Counted from the stretch's first letter, positions 18,075 through 26,284 are shown. The stretch is 50,094 bases of DNA from Aquibacillus rhizosphaerae (GCF_030282825.1 NZ_JASTZU010000028.1:1-50094); one strand, 5' to 3'. The notes: generated by a model not told the origin, from the sequence alone. Translations and numbers: made by a program.

Positions 18075-19535
18075 ATGAATACGAACACCAAAATAGAAGT
18101 CTTAGGATTAGGAGCGGGTGATATTAATCAATTATCAGTAGGAATTTACCGCAAATTAATCCAATATCAAGGAGAAATCCATGTGCGGACGATGGATCAC
18201 CCTGTGATACGTTCTCTCCAAATGGAAAATGTCCATTTCACTAGCTATGATTCCGTTTATGAACAGAATGATCAGTTTGAACAAGTATATAAAGAAATCG
18301 TTGAGCAGGTAATTGATAGGGCCAAAGAAAAAGGCTCAATAATTTATGCGGTACCAGGCCATCCGATGCTAGCAGAAAAAACAGTTCAACTATTATTAGA
18401 ACAAGAGGAATTGGATGTTGAAATAATCGGCGGACAGAGCTATTTAGATGATTTATTTACCGCATTGAAAATTGATCCAATCGAAGGTTTTCAATTTATA
18501 GATGCAACTTCATTTAAAAGAAACCAATTAGAATATAGACAACATATTATTTTTTGCCAGGTCTATGATGGATTTGTTGCTTCGGAGGTGAAATTAGCAT
18601 TGTTAGAGGATTTACCCCCAGAACACCCAATAACAATTGTAGAGGCTGTTGGGAGTAATCAATCGGCGGTTACTACAATTCCTTTAGTAGAGCTAGATCA
18701 ATCGGCAAAACTAAGTAATCTTACAAGTGTGTATGTTCCGCCAGTACCTGCTAATAAGTTAAATCATCAATTTTTCCGTTTACAAGAAGTAATTAGTCAA
18801 TTGCGTGGTCCAAATGGTTGTCCATGGGATAAAGAACAGACCCATGAATCATTACGTACATATCTTATTGAAGAAGCATATGAATTTATTGAAGCTGTTA
18901 ATCAAGAAGATGATGAGGGAATGATTGAGGAAATTGGTGATGTTCTCTTACAGGTTATGCTACATAGTCAAATAGGAGAAGATGAAGGTTTTTTTACCAT
19001 TGATGACGTAATAGTAACAATTACGAATAAAATGATTCGCAGACATCCTCATGTCTTTAGTGACAATACACATGTAGATGATGCTGAAGAGGTAGTTGCG
19101 AATTGGGATCAGATTAAACGCGAGGAAAAAGGAAATAAAGAACAATCACTCTTAGACAATATTCCTGCAGAACTTCCTCAATTATTAATTGCAGAAGAAC
19201 TACAGAAAAAAGCTGCTAAAGTTGGCTTCGATTGGGATGATTCTCAACCGATGTGGGAAAAAGTGTTTGAGGAAATCAATGAGGTAAAACACGCCGTAGA
19301 ACTGGGTGCTGATAAAGAAATAGAACGAGAGCTTGGAGATTTACTATTTGCTATTGTAAACCTATCAAGATATTATAAAGTCAATCCAGAACTTGCATTA
19401 TTGTCTACAAATCAAAAATTCAAATCAAGATTTCAATATATTGAGAATAAAATAAAAGAACAAGGTTTAACGATGGCTGATCAAACACTTAATCAATTAG
19501 ATATTTATTGGAATGAAGCCAAAGAAAAAGAATAG
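18075..19535 (+). CDS. yabN: YabN, tetrapyrrole methylase/MazG nucleotide pyrophosphohydrolase fusion
   Basis: This 486-residue fusion has an N-terminal tetrapyrrole methylase-like domain (residues 1-220, IEVLGLGAGDINQLSVGIYR and AVPGHPMLAEKTVQLL). A C-terminal MazG domain (about 225-486) has LRGPNGCPWDKEQTHESLR, EEAYEFIEAVNQED and EEIGDVLLQVMLHSQI. MazG hydrolyses NTPs to NMP and PPi and is thought to clean the nucleotide pool; the role of the methylase-like part is unknown. The ATG at 18075 follows AAAGGAGGAA. An in-frame upstream start at 17982 would overlap yabM by 89 bp and lacks a ribosome site. Confidence 0.94.
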   Translation: MNTNTKIEVLGLGAGDINQLSVGIYRKLIQYQGEIHVRTMDHPVIRSLQMENVHFTSYDSVYEQNDQFEQVYKEIVEQVIDRAKEKGSIIYAVPGHPMLAEKTVQLLLEQEELDVEIIGGQSYLDDLFTALKIDPIEGFQFIDATSFKRNQLEYRQHIIFCQVYDGFVASEVKLALLEDLPPEHPITIVEAVGSNQSAVTTIPLVELDQSAKLSNLTSVYVPPVPANKLNHQFFRLQEVISQLRGPNGCPWDKEQTHESLRTYLIEEAYEFIEAVNQEDDEGMIEEIGDVLLQVMLHSQIGEDEGFFTIDDVIVTITNKMIRRHPHVFSDNTHVDDAEEVVANWDQIKREEKGNKEQSLLDNIPAELPQLLIAEELQKKAAKVGFDWDDSQPMWEKVFEEINEVKHAVELGADKEIERELGDLLFAIVNLSRYYKVNPELALLSTNQKFKSRFQYIENKIKEQGLTMADQTLNQLDIYWNEAKEKE

Positions 19536-19557
19536 GAAAAGGAGAGAATCAAAACCT

Positions 19558-19815
19558 ATGCGACTAGATAAATTTTTGAAGATTTCTAGATTAATCAAAA
19601 GGCGTACACTAGCTAAAGAGGTAGCAGATCAAGGAAGAATCACTATTAATGGCAATCAGGCTAAAGCATCAACGAATGTTGCTGTTGGTGACACATTAAG
19701 CATTCAATTTGGTCAAAAACTATTAACTATACAAGTAGAATCCTTACGAGAAACAGTAAAAAAAGATGAAGCAGCAAACTTGTATAGTGTGAAAAAAGAA
19801 GAAGAAGTAAAATAA
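19558..19815 (+). CDS. rqcP: RqcP, ribosome quality control P-site tRNA-stabilising factor
   Basis: This 85-residue S4-domain protein (YabO/Hsp15 family) begins MRLDKFLKISRLIKRRTLAK. In B. subtilis RqcP binds the stalled 50S subunit and works with RqcH in alanine tailing of incomplete peptides. The S4 motif RITINGNQAKASTNVAVGD is intact. The start at 19558 follows AAGGAGAG; a longer in-frame reading from 19513 overlaps yabN and adds only a Lys/Arg-rich run. It is probably translated from the yabN message. Confidence 0.92.
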   Translation: MRLDKFLKISRLIKRRTLAKEVADQGRITINGNQAKASTNVAVGDTLSIQFGQKLLTIQVESLRETVKKDEAANLYSVKKEEEVK

Positions 19816-19889
19816 CGTTAAAGTTATGTTCTTGTTCTAAACTTGTCCCTTCCTTCATAAATTGGTAACGATAAAGGGAGGGCTGTACA

Positions 19890-20189
19890 ATGAATTATTA
19901 TGAAAGAAATACTGCACCAAGTCCACAGGTGGATCACCATATAAGAATGAACAATAGACGCAACTTAGAAATAAGTGGAGTTAAAGAAGTAGATAGTTTT
20001 GATAACGAAGAATTCTTATTACAAACGGTTATGGGATATTTAATTGTCAGAGGAGAAAACCTTCAAATGAAGAACCTCGATGTAGAAGAAGGAAACGTCA
20101 CGATAAAAGGTAAAATTTACGAGCTTTCTTACTTAGATGAACAACATGGGGAGAAAGCTAAAGGTTTCTTTAGCAAGCTGTTTAAATGA
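19890..20189 (+). CDS. yabP: Spore cortex protein YabP
   Basis: This 99-residue protein belongs to the YabP/YqfC sporulation family. The conserved pieces are NRRNLEISGVKEVDSFDNEEFLLQTVMGYLIVRGENL and GKIYELSYL. In B. subtilis YabP is a sigma-E protein needed, with YabQ, for cortex formation; its activity is unknown. The ATG follows AAGGGAGGG. Its stop overlaps the yabQ start in an ATGA, which indicates coupled translation. A sigma-E promoter is expected upstream, but I could identify only a weak -10 (CATAAATT at 19856). Confidence 0.93.
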   Translation: MNYYERNTAPSPQVDHHIRMNNRRNLEISGVKEVDSFDNEEFLLQTVMGYLIVRGENLQMKNLDVEEGNVTIKGKIYELSYLDEQHGEKAKGFFSKLFK

Positions 20190-20776
20190 CATTAACAACC
20201 CAATTCCTGACGATTCTTGTAATGATTGCAGGCGGGGTATATTTGGGGGCTGCAATTGAAACATTTCGTAGGTTTGAAGTGCATTGGAAACAACATAAGA
20301 TTTATGCTTATTCGATTGAAATCGGATTCTGGCTTTTACAAACATTAATTTTATTTTATTTATTGTATGTAGTTAATCAAGGAGAACTCAGATTTTATAT
20401 TTTGCTCGCTATGCTATGCGGCTACGCAATGTATAAAAGTGTATTTGAAAACATCTATAAGCGTTTATTAGAAAGAGTTATCAAAATAAGTATTTCTATT
20501 TATTACTTTTTTTATCGTTTAGTACATGCTTTAATTGTGCGTCCAATAAAAGGCTTGATCATGTTTGCTATTGCTGTATTGCTTTGGATTTGGGGAATTG
20601 TACTTTGGATAGTTATATTGCTTTTTAAAATAATAGGCTATCCAATAAAACTCATCTTAGTACTGTTATGGCGCTTAATTCCGCAAAAAGTTAAAAAATA
20701 CTTAAGTCAATTAGCAGGATTATTTCTAAAAATAAAGAATATTATAAGTAAGTGGTGGAAAAAACATCAAAAATAG
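20186..20776 (+). CDS. yabQ: Spore cortex membrane protein YabQ
   Basis: This 196-residue integral membrane protein has about five hydrophobic segments and a basic C-terminus (LKIKNIISKWWKKHQK). The N-terminus LTTQFLTILVMIAGGVYLGAAIETFRRF is characteristic. YabQ sits in the forespore outer membrane in B. subtilis and is required for cortex peptidoglycan assembly. It overlaps yabP by 4 bp. divIC starts 17 bp downstream, so the cell-division gene is linked to the sporulation pair, as in B. subtilis. Confidence 0.92.
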   Translation: MTLTTQFLTILVMIAGGVYLGAAIETFRRFEVHWKQHKIYAYSIEIGFWLLQTLILFYLLYVVNQGELRFYILLAMLCGYAMYKSVFENIYKRLLERVIKISISIYYFFYRLVHALIVRPIKGLIMFAIAVLLWIWGIVLWIVILLFKIIGYPIKLILVLLWRLIPQKVKKYLSQLAGLFLKIKNIISKWWKKHQK

Positions 20777-20793
20777 AAGGAGGTAGTAGGCCG

Positions 20794-21174
20794 GTGACGC
20801 GAAAACAACGAAAAATCGCAAAAATTGATTCAACCTATATGAAGCAATATGATGCGCATGTAGAGAGACAAAAAAAGAAGAAAAAGCGTTTACACCGCCG
20901 TCTTGTGCTATTTTCAATCGTAGTAATGATAACCTTGGGCACAATAACCACCTATCATTTAAAACAACGAATGCTTCATGCACAGAAAGAAGAACAACAG
21001 GTACAGTTAGAAGAAAAGCTGGCTTCCCTTAAGAAAGAAGAAAAAGATTTATCGCAGGAAGTCGAACTCTTGAATGATGAGGAATATGTGCTACAAATCG
21101 CAAAAACAAATTACTTTTTCTCAAAAGAAGGAGAAGTAATATTTAAACTTCCTGAAGAAGACTTGTCTTATTGA
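20794..21174 (+). CDS. divIC: Cell division protein DivIC (FtsB-like)
   Basis: DivIC is the Gram-positive FtsB-like divisome protein that pairs with FtsL and DivIB. The 126-residue product has a basic cytoplasmic N-terminus, one membrane helix (about residues 38-56, LVLFSIVVMITLGTITTY) and an extracellular coiled coil of E/K/L heptads. The C-terminus contains IAKTNYFFSKEGEVIFKLPE. I chose the GTG at 20794, 10 nt after AAGGAGG; a reading from 20752 overlaps yabQ. The length matches the 125 residues of B. subtilis DivIC. Confidence 0.94.
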   Translation: MTRKQRKIAKIDSTYMKQYDAHVERQKKKKKRLHRRLVLFSIVVMITLGTITTYHLKQRMLHAQKEEQQVQLEEKLASLKKEEKDLSQEVELLNDEEYVLQIAKTNYFFSKEGEVIFKLPEEDLSY

Positions 21175-21251
21175 CACACTTTTTAATACTTCTATATACT
21201 ATATAAAAAGGAGATCTTTTTTTCAAAATTCTAAGGAGGAGCATTTTTTTT

Positions 21252-21659
21252 ATGTCAATCGAAGCAGGCAGCAAGTTGCAGGGTAAGGTAACCGGTATTA
21301 CTAATTTCGGCGCATTTGTTGAGTTACCAGGTGGTTCAACAGGGTTGGTTCATATTAGTGAAGTTGCTGATAACTATGTTAAAGACATTAATGAACATTT
21401 AACAGTAGGCGATGAGATTACTGTTAAAGTAATTAATGTTGAGAAAGATGGAAAGATTGGATTGTCTATTAAGAAGGCAAAAGATAATCCAAATTCCGGG
21501 CGTCGTAAAAGTAATAACAATCCCAAAGTATCCCGCGATCGAACAGAAACGTTTGAAGCTAAAATGAATCGGTTTTTAAAAGATTCTGAAGATCGACTAG
21601 CTTCATTAAAGAAGAATACGGAATCCAAACGTGGAGGTCGAGGTGCTAAGAAGGGATAA
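21252..21659 (+). CDS. yabR: S1-domain RNA-binding protein YabR
   Basis: This 135-residue protein has a single S1 domain (residues 1-75, LQGKVTGITNFGAFVELPGG and GLVHISEVADNYV). A basic, low-complexity tail ends in KRGGRGAKKG. YabR-type proteins are relatives of general stress protein 13 and polynucleotide phosphorylase S1 domains; their exact target is unknown. The ATG follows TAAGGAGGAGC. It is the last gene of the conserved block before the 9-kb insertion and ends at a bidirectional terminator. Confidence 0.93.
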   Translation: MSIEAGSKLQGKVTGITNFGAFVELPGGSTGLVHISEVADNYVKDINEHLTVGDEITVKVINVEKDGKIGLSIKKAKDNPNSGRRKSNNNPKVSRDRTETFEAKMNRFLKDSEDRLASLKKNTESKRGGRGAKKG

Positions 21660-21714
21660 TTTGCTGTCTAGCGAGAGATTAATAAAAAGTAAATGTCCAA
21701 ATTTATATAAAACA

Positions 21715-21748
21715 AGAAAACTGATACTTATAATGGTATCAGTTTTCT
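21715..21748. terminator. Bidirectional terminator yabR / EET left arm
   Basis: AGAAAACTGATAC and GTATCAGTTTTCT (21716-21727 with 21736-21747) form a perfect stem with an 8-nt loop, flanked by A and T runs. It serves yabR on the plus strand and the leftward operon on the minus strand. Confidence 0.8.
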
Positions 21749-21757
21749 ATTCTAATC

Positions 21758-22738
21758 TTAATTAATTCTCTCTAGTAACTTCATAGTTAATTCTTTTAAT
21801 GATTCCCGATATGTGCCTTTTGGCATTCTGTTAATTTGCACGATGGCTTTTTTTGTGTACTTTCTAGCTAAATCCTGTGCTTTTTCTACGCCTTTATAAG
21901 TATTAATAAGTTCCATTAGGGTTTGCATGTCACTTTCTGTTAGTGCATCTTTTTTTTCTAGTAGAGGTTGAAATGCTTTTGGGTTTTCTTGCATTGCATA
22001 AATAAGTGGTAAATTATAAATACCTTGTCTAATATCGGCCATGATCGGTTTGCCTAATGCTTGGCTATTCCCTCTATAATCTAATATATCATCCATGATT
22101 TGAAACGCCATCCCGATGTGGTGCCCCATGTTCCATGCATTCATTGCTAAACGTCGAGGTGCCTCACTCTCAATTGCACCTGAGTAACAACTAACGGCAA
22201 ACAATTGTGCTGTCTTACCTGAAACACGAGATAAATAGTTTTTCACGGAAACGTTAGATTTATAACGTGAATTTAATTGATCCAGCTCCCCACTTAATAT
22301 TTTTTCCATTCCTCTAGCATTAAACTCTAAATGCGCTAAAGAAGTAGCATGACGTGAAAGTATTGTAAAACAAACACAAAAGAGATAGTCACCTGAATAA
22401 ATGGCAAACTTATTATCTTTTTTCGTATGAATAGTGGGGATACCATGACGTATGTTAGCTTCATCAATGACATCATCATGAACCAATGTTGCCATATGCA
22501 GTGTTTCGATAGCAGCTGCGACAGCAATTGATTTTTCTTTATCTTTTTTTGGACCAATTTGAGAGCATAATAGTGAATAGGCAGGCCTGAGTAGCTTTCC
22601 TCCAGAATGAACCAATTCTTTTATTGTCAATTCGACTGTCTTATCGCGAACTCTAATATGTGATTCTATTAAACTAAGTACACTTGTTAAATCAGTTTTC
22701 AACTCAGGATAGGCATTCCACATTTGATGTACACGCAT
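21758..22738 (-). CDS. dmkB: Polyprenyl diphosphate synthase of EET locus
   Basis: This trans-prenyl diphosphate synthase condenses isopentenyl units to a long chain. The 326-residue protein has GGKLLRPAYSLL, the first aspartate-rich motif LVHDDVIDEANIRHG and the second FQIMDDILDYRG. It resembles heptaprenyl diphosphate synthase component II. The normal copy in B. subtilis lies with menH and hepS elsewhere, so this is probably an extra copy for a separate quinone pool. In the Listeria EET locus the equivalent is, from memory, DmkB. I chose the ATG at 22738, 8 nt after AGAGG; an earlier in-frame GTG at 22777 would overlap eetB. It is last in the leftward operon. Confidence 0.85.
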   Translation of the reverse strand: MRVHQMWNAYPELKTDLTSVLSLIESHIRVRDKTVELTIKELVHSGGKLLRPAYSLLCSQIGPKKDKEKSIAVAAAIETLHMATLVHDDVIDEANIRHGIPTIHTKKDNKFAIYSGDYLFCVCFTILSRHATSLAHLEFNARGMEKILSGELDQLNSRYKSNVSVKNYLSRVSGKTAQLFAVSCYSGAIESEAPRRLAMNAWNMGHHIGMAFQIMDDILDYRGNSQALGKPIMADIRQGIYNLPLIYAMQENPKAFQPLLEKKDALTESDMQTLMELINTYKGVEKAQDLARKYTKKAIVQINRMPKGTYRESLKELTMKLLERIN

Positions 22739-22760
22739 AGTCAAAACCTCTTTCTTTCTT

Positions 22761-23294
22761 TTATTTTTCCAATTCACGTAAATCTTTATAGTAATGTAGT
22801 TTTTCTACATGTATAAGTAAGTAATTAGCAACAATTCCAATCGCTATTCCAGATAATATCCCAACAAATGAGAGAACTGGTAAATAGAGAAGCACCGTCC
22901 ACGTTTGCGCGATCCAACTTGCTATAGCCAGTTGGCCAACATTGTGCAGGATTGCTCCAGTTGTACTAACGCCGATTAAACTAACTCTTTTTGGCCCTAA
23001 TTTCTTCACGGTCCACATCCCAAAAAAACTTACTATTGCACCAGAAGTACTGTACATAAATGATGATATTGTACCGCCTAACAAGGTTGCTAGTAGAAGA
23101 CGGATTGCAATTACTTTCAATGTGTCTTTTGTTGAAAGTGTATATAGTGCCATAATAGTCATAATGTTTGCCAATCCTAATTTCGCTCCAGGTGCAATGG
23201 CAAAGGGAAAAGGTATGGCACGTTCTAATAAACTTATAATCACTGCTTGAGAAGCTAATAATGCAATATATACAAGACGTTGATTTTTTGTCAT
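22761..23294 (-). CDS. eetB: Gx family membrane protein EetB
   Basis: This 177-residue integral membrane protein has about five helices. The motif IPFPFAIAPGAKLGLANI is diagnostic of the Gx transporter family (Pfam Hpre_diP_synt_I), often misnamed heptaprenyl diphosphate synthase component I. In Listeria the equivalent EetB, together with EetA, is needed for flavin-based extracellular electron transfer and is thought to move electrons from quinol across the membrane. It lies between eetA and the prenyl synthase. The ATG at 23294 is 9 nt after GGAAG; a TTG at 23303 after GGGGA is an alternative start adding three residues. Confidence 0.88.
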   Translation of the reverse strand: MTKNQRLVYIALLASQAVIISLLERAIPFPFAIAPGAKLGLANIMTIMALYTLSTKDTLKVIAIRLLLATLLGGTISSFMYSTSGAIVSFFGMWTVKKLGPKRVSLIGVSTTGAILHNVGQLAIASWIAQTWTVLLYLPVLSFVGILSGIAIGIVANYLLIHVEKLHYYKDLRELEK

Positions 23295-23331
23295 ACGCTT
23301 CAACTTCCAATCCCCGAAGTAGAATTCTCTC

Positions 23332-23748
23332 TTAAGAACTAATAATTAAATCATCTGATTTTCCATCAACAGTTTGTATTTCAATTACTAGCTTATGTGG
23401 TAAGCAAACGATAGTTTTACCAGGTTTAGATATAAAACTAGTTAATACACAAACTTGATCTGGGCAATCTGCTGCTTTAATACGAATTCGATTACCACTA
23501 ACTTCAATTGTGTTTGTATCACCATTTGGTTGGGTAATATCAAAAATATCATGCTGTTGATTACCTGTTAGTTCTACTCGTTTAACTTCTTTATTATCAA
23601 CGGAAATAACAGCAACCGATTTTGTATTAGTTGAAGTTTCACCAACGTGTTGATAGCTGAAAATAGCTAAGGGCAAAAAAGAAAGAAGAATGAGTGAGAT
23701 AATTAGAATTACATCCCAACGTTTAATTATACGAAAGTAAGTTCTCAT
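23332..23748 (-). CDS. eetA: NusG domain II protein EetA
   Basis: This 138-residue protein has a short basic N-terminus, one membrane helix (residues 12-32, DVILIISLILLSFLPLAIFSY) and an extracytoplasmic NusG domain II. The domain ends in KAADCPDQVCV and ISKPGKTIVCLPHKLVIEI, with cysteines 95, 100 and 115. NusG II proteins paired with Gx family proteins are the EetA/EetB pair of Gram-positive EET systems. Here eetA is 37 bp upstream of eetB. The ATG at 23748 follows AGGGGAG with an 8-nt spacer; a GTG six codons upstream overlaps that site. I see no flavinylation motif or FMN-binding domain in it. Confidence 0.88.
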   Translation of the reverse strand: MRTYFRIIKRWDVILIISLILLSFLPLAIFSYQHVGETSTNTKSVAVISVDNKEVKRVELTGNQQHDIFDITQPNGDTNTIEVSGNRIRIKAADCPDQVCVLTSFISKPGKTIVCLPHKLVIEIQTVDGKSDDLIISS

Positions 23749-23788
23749 GTCTTTGCTCCCCTTCACTACTTTAAGTAGATAAGTAATT

Positions 23789-23833
23789 CGAGGATATGCG
23801 AAAGGTGTTAAGCCTCTCGCGTATGCCTCAAGT
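23789..23833 (-). other. Imperfect hairpin between ndh2 and eetA
   Basis: On the minus strand, 6 nt after the ndh2 stop, GAGGCATACGCGA can pair with TTCGCATATCCTC with one bulge and one mismatch, around a loop of about 16 nt. No U-run follows, so it is more likely a processing or stabilising hairpin than a terminator. It might set unequal levels of Ndh2 and EetA. Confidence 0.35.
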
Positions 23834-23838
23834 ATTAC

Positions 23839-25767
23839 TTAATCGAAATCCTTCGTTTGAGATTTTTGTGAACGAATGGTTGGTGAAAGCTTTTCGTTAT
23901 CTCTGTAAATGGCGCGTTCTTTGCCGTACCAAAAATCCCCTGCTTTTTGTTGTAAATAAGGAACAACCCAGTAATCCAAACCAATAGATCTTCCAGAACC
24001 ATTCATGAGTGCTATGGATGCTGGTAATGCCCAAACTTTATCCCATCCAAGCATTGCTGATAGAGTAAACATCGCTAGGAATCCTGCACTTGCAGCACTT
24101 GCAAGCCAAGTAAATAAACCACCTAAGATAGCCAAACCAATTCCTAATTCTACAAATACCATAAATTTTTGCATAAACACTGCCATTTCAGGCGTTGGAA
24201 GTACAATCTCCATAAACCATTGGAATATACCAGGCATTTTACTTAGAATGGGTGTTGCCCACTCAGAAGCACCTTCTGTCGCTGCCTCACTAGCTCCACT
24301 TGTTGTTTCTTGTAGCCATTCAAACGGCATTCTTACCGTCGATCCGACTAACCAAGAATCTTCACCCAGACCCTTAAATAATAACTTTACATTTGAGAAA
24401 CTTGAAGTTGCTTCATCCCAAGTAGATTTACCCCAAATTTTCGTGCCAGCTTCTACTAACCAGAAACCCCCTACGAAAATGCGAAGTGGTAAACTCCAAA
24501 GTACGTTACCATAACGTGTTGAAAAATTACGGAAAATATTTCGTTTGTCTTTTGTATGGAAAAATTCATGCATCACATATTGGAACATATAATAGCCACT
24601 TCGAATACCGAAGAAATAATACAAGTTAACCATGTGTTTCATAAAGTTAGCGAACCATCCACTTAAATGAATTCCACTTAAATTTGCTACACCATACCTA
24701 GCACCAATAGAAACCATCACACCGTGGTATTTTCCGTTATACGCTTCTTTCTCCCCGCCGCTGATATCCGCTATAATACTCTTTGCAGCTGTCATACCAG
24801 TTTGTTCTGCAGCCTCGACAATTTGTGGCGTTGGTTTTCCTGGTTCTTCTTCGTAATAAGCTAAATCACCAATGACATATACATCTTCAAAGTCTGCGGA
24901 TTCCATATATTCATTAACGTTTAAACGACCAGATCGACCTGCAGACATTCCATAGTCTTTTGTATCTGAGTTTGCTTTAACACCAGCTGTCCAAATTAAT
25001 GTATGTGTTGGTATTTCTTCACCAGATTTTAATAGGACAGAGTCGGATTTCACTTCAACAATTGGTGCGTTTTTAAGAATTTTTATACCTTTTCTCACCA
25101 TATATGCTTCCGCTTTGTCCGCATCTTTTCTGTCAAGCATGTTTAAAATTGTTGGTGCAGCTTCAACTACATATAATGAAATTTCTTCGCTATCTAGCTT
25201 ATTGTCCTTAGCTAAACGATTTTTCCATTCCATAAGTTCACCGACCATTTCAATGCCGGTAAATCCAGAACCACAAACAGTAAATGTAAGCATTGCGCGA
25301 CGTGTAGCCTCATCGTGAACGTTAGCAGCAAGTTGAACGGTTTTCTCAATGTGTTCACGTAACTTTACTGCATCTTCCCATGACCATAATGTAAAGGCGT
25401 GCTCACCAACACCTGGTGTTCCGAAGTCATTTGGCTCTCCACCCATACCTAAAATTAGGTAATCATAGGGAAAGGAACCATGTTCTGTTGTGACACACTT
25501 TTTAGTATGATCTACGTGTTTCACATTATCGGTTACTAGGTTTACCTTTGTGCGATTGAAAAGGCGACGTAAGTCAAATTGTATTGCATCAGGTTCTACA
25601 CGGTGTGCAGCCACTTCATGTAGCTCTGTCATCATTGTGTGATAAGAATGACGATCAATTAAGGTAATGGAAACAGATGAATCTTTTTTATACTTTTTTG
25701 CAAGTTTTTTAGCTGCGTGAACTCCAGCATATCCAGCACCTATAATGACAATATTTTTATTTGTCAT
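23839..25767 (-). CDS. ndh2: Type II NADH dehydrogenase with C-terminal membrane domain (Ndh2)
   Basis: This 642-residue fusion has a cytoplasmic type II NADH:quinone oxidoreductase (residues 1-400). FAD- and NADH-binding glycine motifs are at residues 8-17 (IIGAGYAGVH) and 164-172 (VCGSGFTGI), and YVIGDLAYY is near residue 300. A DoxX-like membrane extension (about 420-605) has helices near 424-446, 528-553, 555-574 and 578-590. Ordinary NDH-2 is about 400 residues; the extension is typical of the EET-specific Ndh2 of Listeria, which passes NADH electrons to a dedicated demethylmenaquinone. The loop at 451-527, probably outside the cell, contains ETTSGAS. The ATG follows AGGAGTG on the minus strand. 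It is first in the leftward operon, behind a Rex-like operator. Confidence 0.93.
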   Translation of the reverse strand: MTNKNIVIIGAGYAGVHAAKKLAKKYKKDSSVSITLIDRHSYHTMMTELHEVAAHRVEPDAIQFDLRRLFNRTKVNLVTDNVKHVDHTKKCVTTEHGSFPYDYLILGMGGEPNDFGTPGVGEHAFTLWSWEDAVKLREHIEKTVQLAANVHDEATRRAMLTFTVCGSGFTGIEMVGELMEWKNRLAKDNKLDSEEISLYVVEAAPTILNMLDRKDADKAEAYMVRKGIKILKNAPIVEVKSDSVLLKSGEEIPTHTLIWTAGVKANSDTKDYGMSAGRSGRLNVNEYMESADFEDVYVIGDLAYYEEEPGKPTPQIVEAAEQTGMTAAKSIIADISGGEKEAYNGKYHGVMVSIGARYGVANLSGIHLSGWFANFMKHMVNLYYFFGIRSGYYMFQYVMHEFFHTKDKRNIFRNFSTRYGNVLWSLPLRIFVGGFWLVEAGTKIWGKSTWDEATSSFSNVKLLFKGLGEDSWLVGSTVRMPFEWLQETTSGASEAATEGASEWATPILSKMPGIFQWFMEIVLPTPEMAVFMQKFMVFVELGIGLAILGGLFTWLASAASAGFLAMFTLSAMLGWDKVWALPASIALMNGSGRSIGLDYWVVPYLQQKAGDFWYGKERAIYRDNEKLSPTIRSQKSQTKDFD

Positions 25768-25868
25768 TTTCTTTCACTCCTTTTTAGTTTCAAAAGTTGC
25801 TTAAATTGTGAAGTATTGAACAATGTTATTGTAACGTGCGTTTAAAAACGTGTCTAGAGTTTTCAAAG

Positions 25869-25898
25869 ATTATATATAAATAATTAGTGAAAGTGTTC
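25869..25898 (-). promoter_or_regulatory. Candidate ndh2 promoter
   Basis: On the minus strand, TATAAT (25874-25869) is preceded by TGAACA (25898-25893, 18-bp gap), a weak -35. The transcript would start about 95 nt before ndh2. The Rex-like repeat at 25885-25902 covers the -35 and upstream part of the spacer, a good place for repression. Confidence 0.4.
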
Positions 25899-25902
25899 AC
25901 GA
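25885..25902. promoter_or_regulatory. Rex-like operator 1
   Basis: TAGTGAA-AGTG-TTCACGA matches the Rex consensus TTGTGAA-N4-TTCACAA at 12 of 14 defined positions and is an imperfect inverted repeat. It is on the ndh2 side and overlaps the candidate promoter. FNR/CRP-type sites (TGTGA-N6-TCACA) share this pattern, so the regulator is not certain. Confidence 0.45.
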
Positions 25903-26081
25903 AATATTAACAAACTATATAAGACTATAAAGTTCAAAAACTATTCACAAGTTATAGGACAACTATAGAACGCAGTATTTATGAAGGATTGTTAATACAA
26001 TAGGTTTAAAAAGTTGAGAATGTGATGGAAAAGTGCATAGACAGAAAATAAGCACAATGTTATACTGACGGTGATTAAATT

Positions 26082-26099
26082 ATGTGAAAACATTCACAA
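26082..26099. promoter_or_regulatory. Rex-like operator 2
   Basis: ATGTGAA-AACA-TTCACAA matches TTGTGAA-N4-TTCACAA at 13 of 14 positions. It also contains TGTGA-N6-TCACA, a perfect FNR/CRP-type palindrome. It lies about 180 bp before apbE. Lone half-sites TTCACAA (25944-25950) and TTGTGAA (26230-26236) are in the same intergenic region. Confidence 0.55.
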
Positions 26100-26284
26100 T
26101 ATAAATAAATATAGAAACAAATTTAATCTAATCAAATTTCATAATATCAATTTTGTCATCACCTACAACAATATGTTGGATAAAACCACTTCCAAACTAT
26201 ATATTGCCGAAGGTGACTTAATAAGGTAATTGTGAAAATGACTCAGTCATAAAAAAATTTCCTAAGAGAAAGGTTATGGATGAA

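Noticed and set aside
19856-19863. CATAAATT as a sigma-E -10 for yabP
   Set aside because: There is no acceptable sigma-E -35 at the right distance, so the promoter cannot be supported.
21758-23294. Reading the eetB and polyprenyl synthase genes as the two subunits of the housekeeping heptaprenyl diphosphate synthase
   Set aside because: The 180-residue gene is an integral membrane Gx-family protein and not a HepS-type soluble subunit, and the neighbours eetA and ndh2 point to the EET system.
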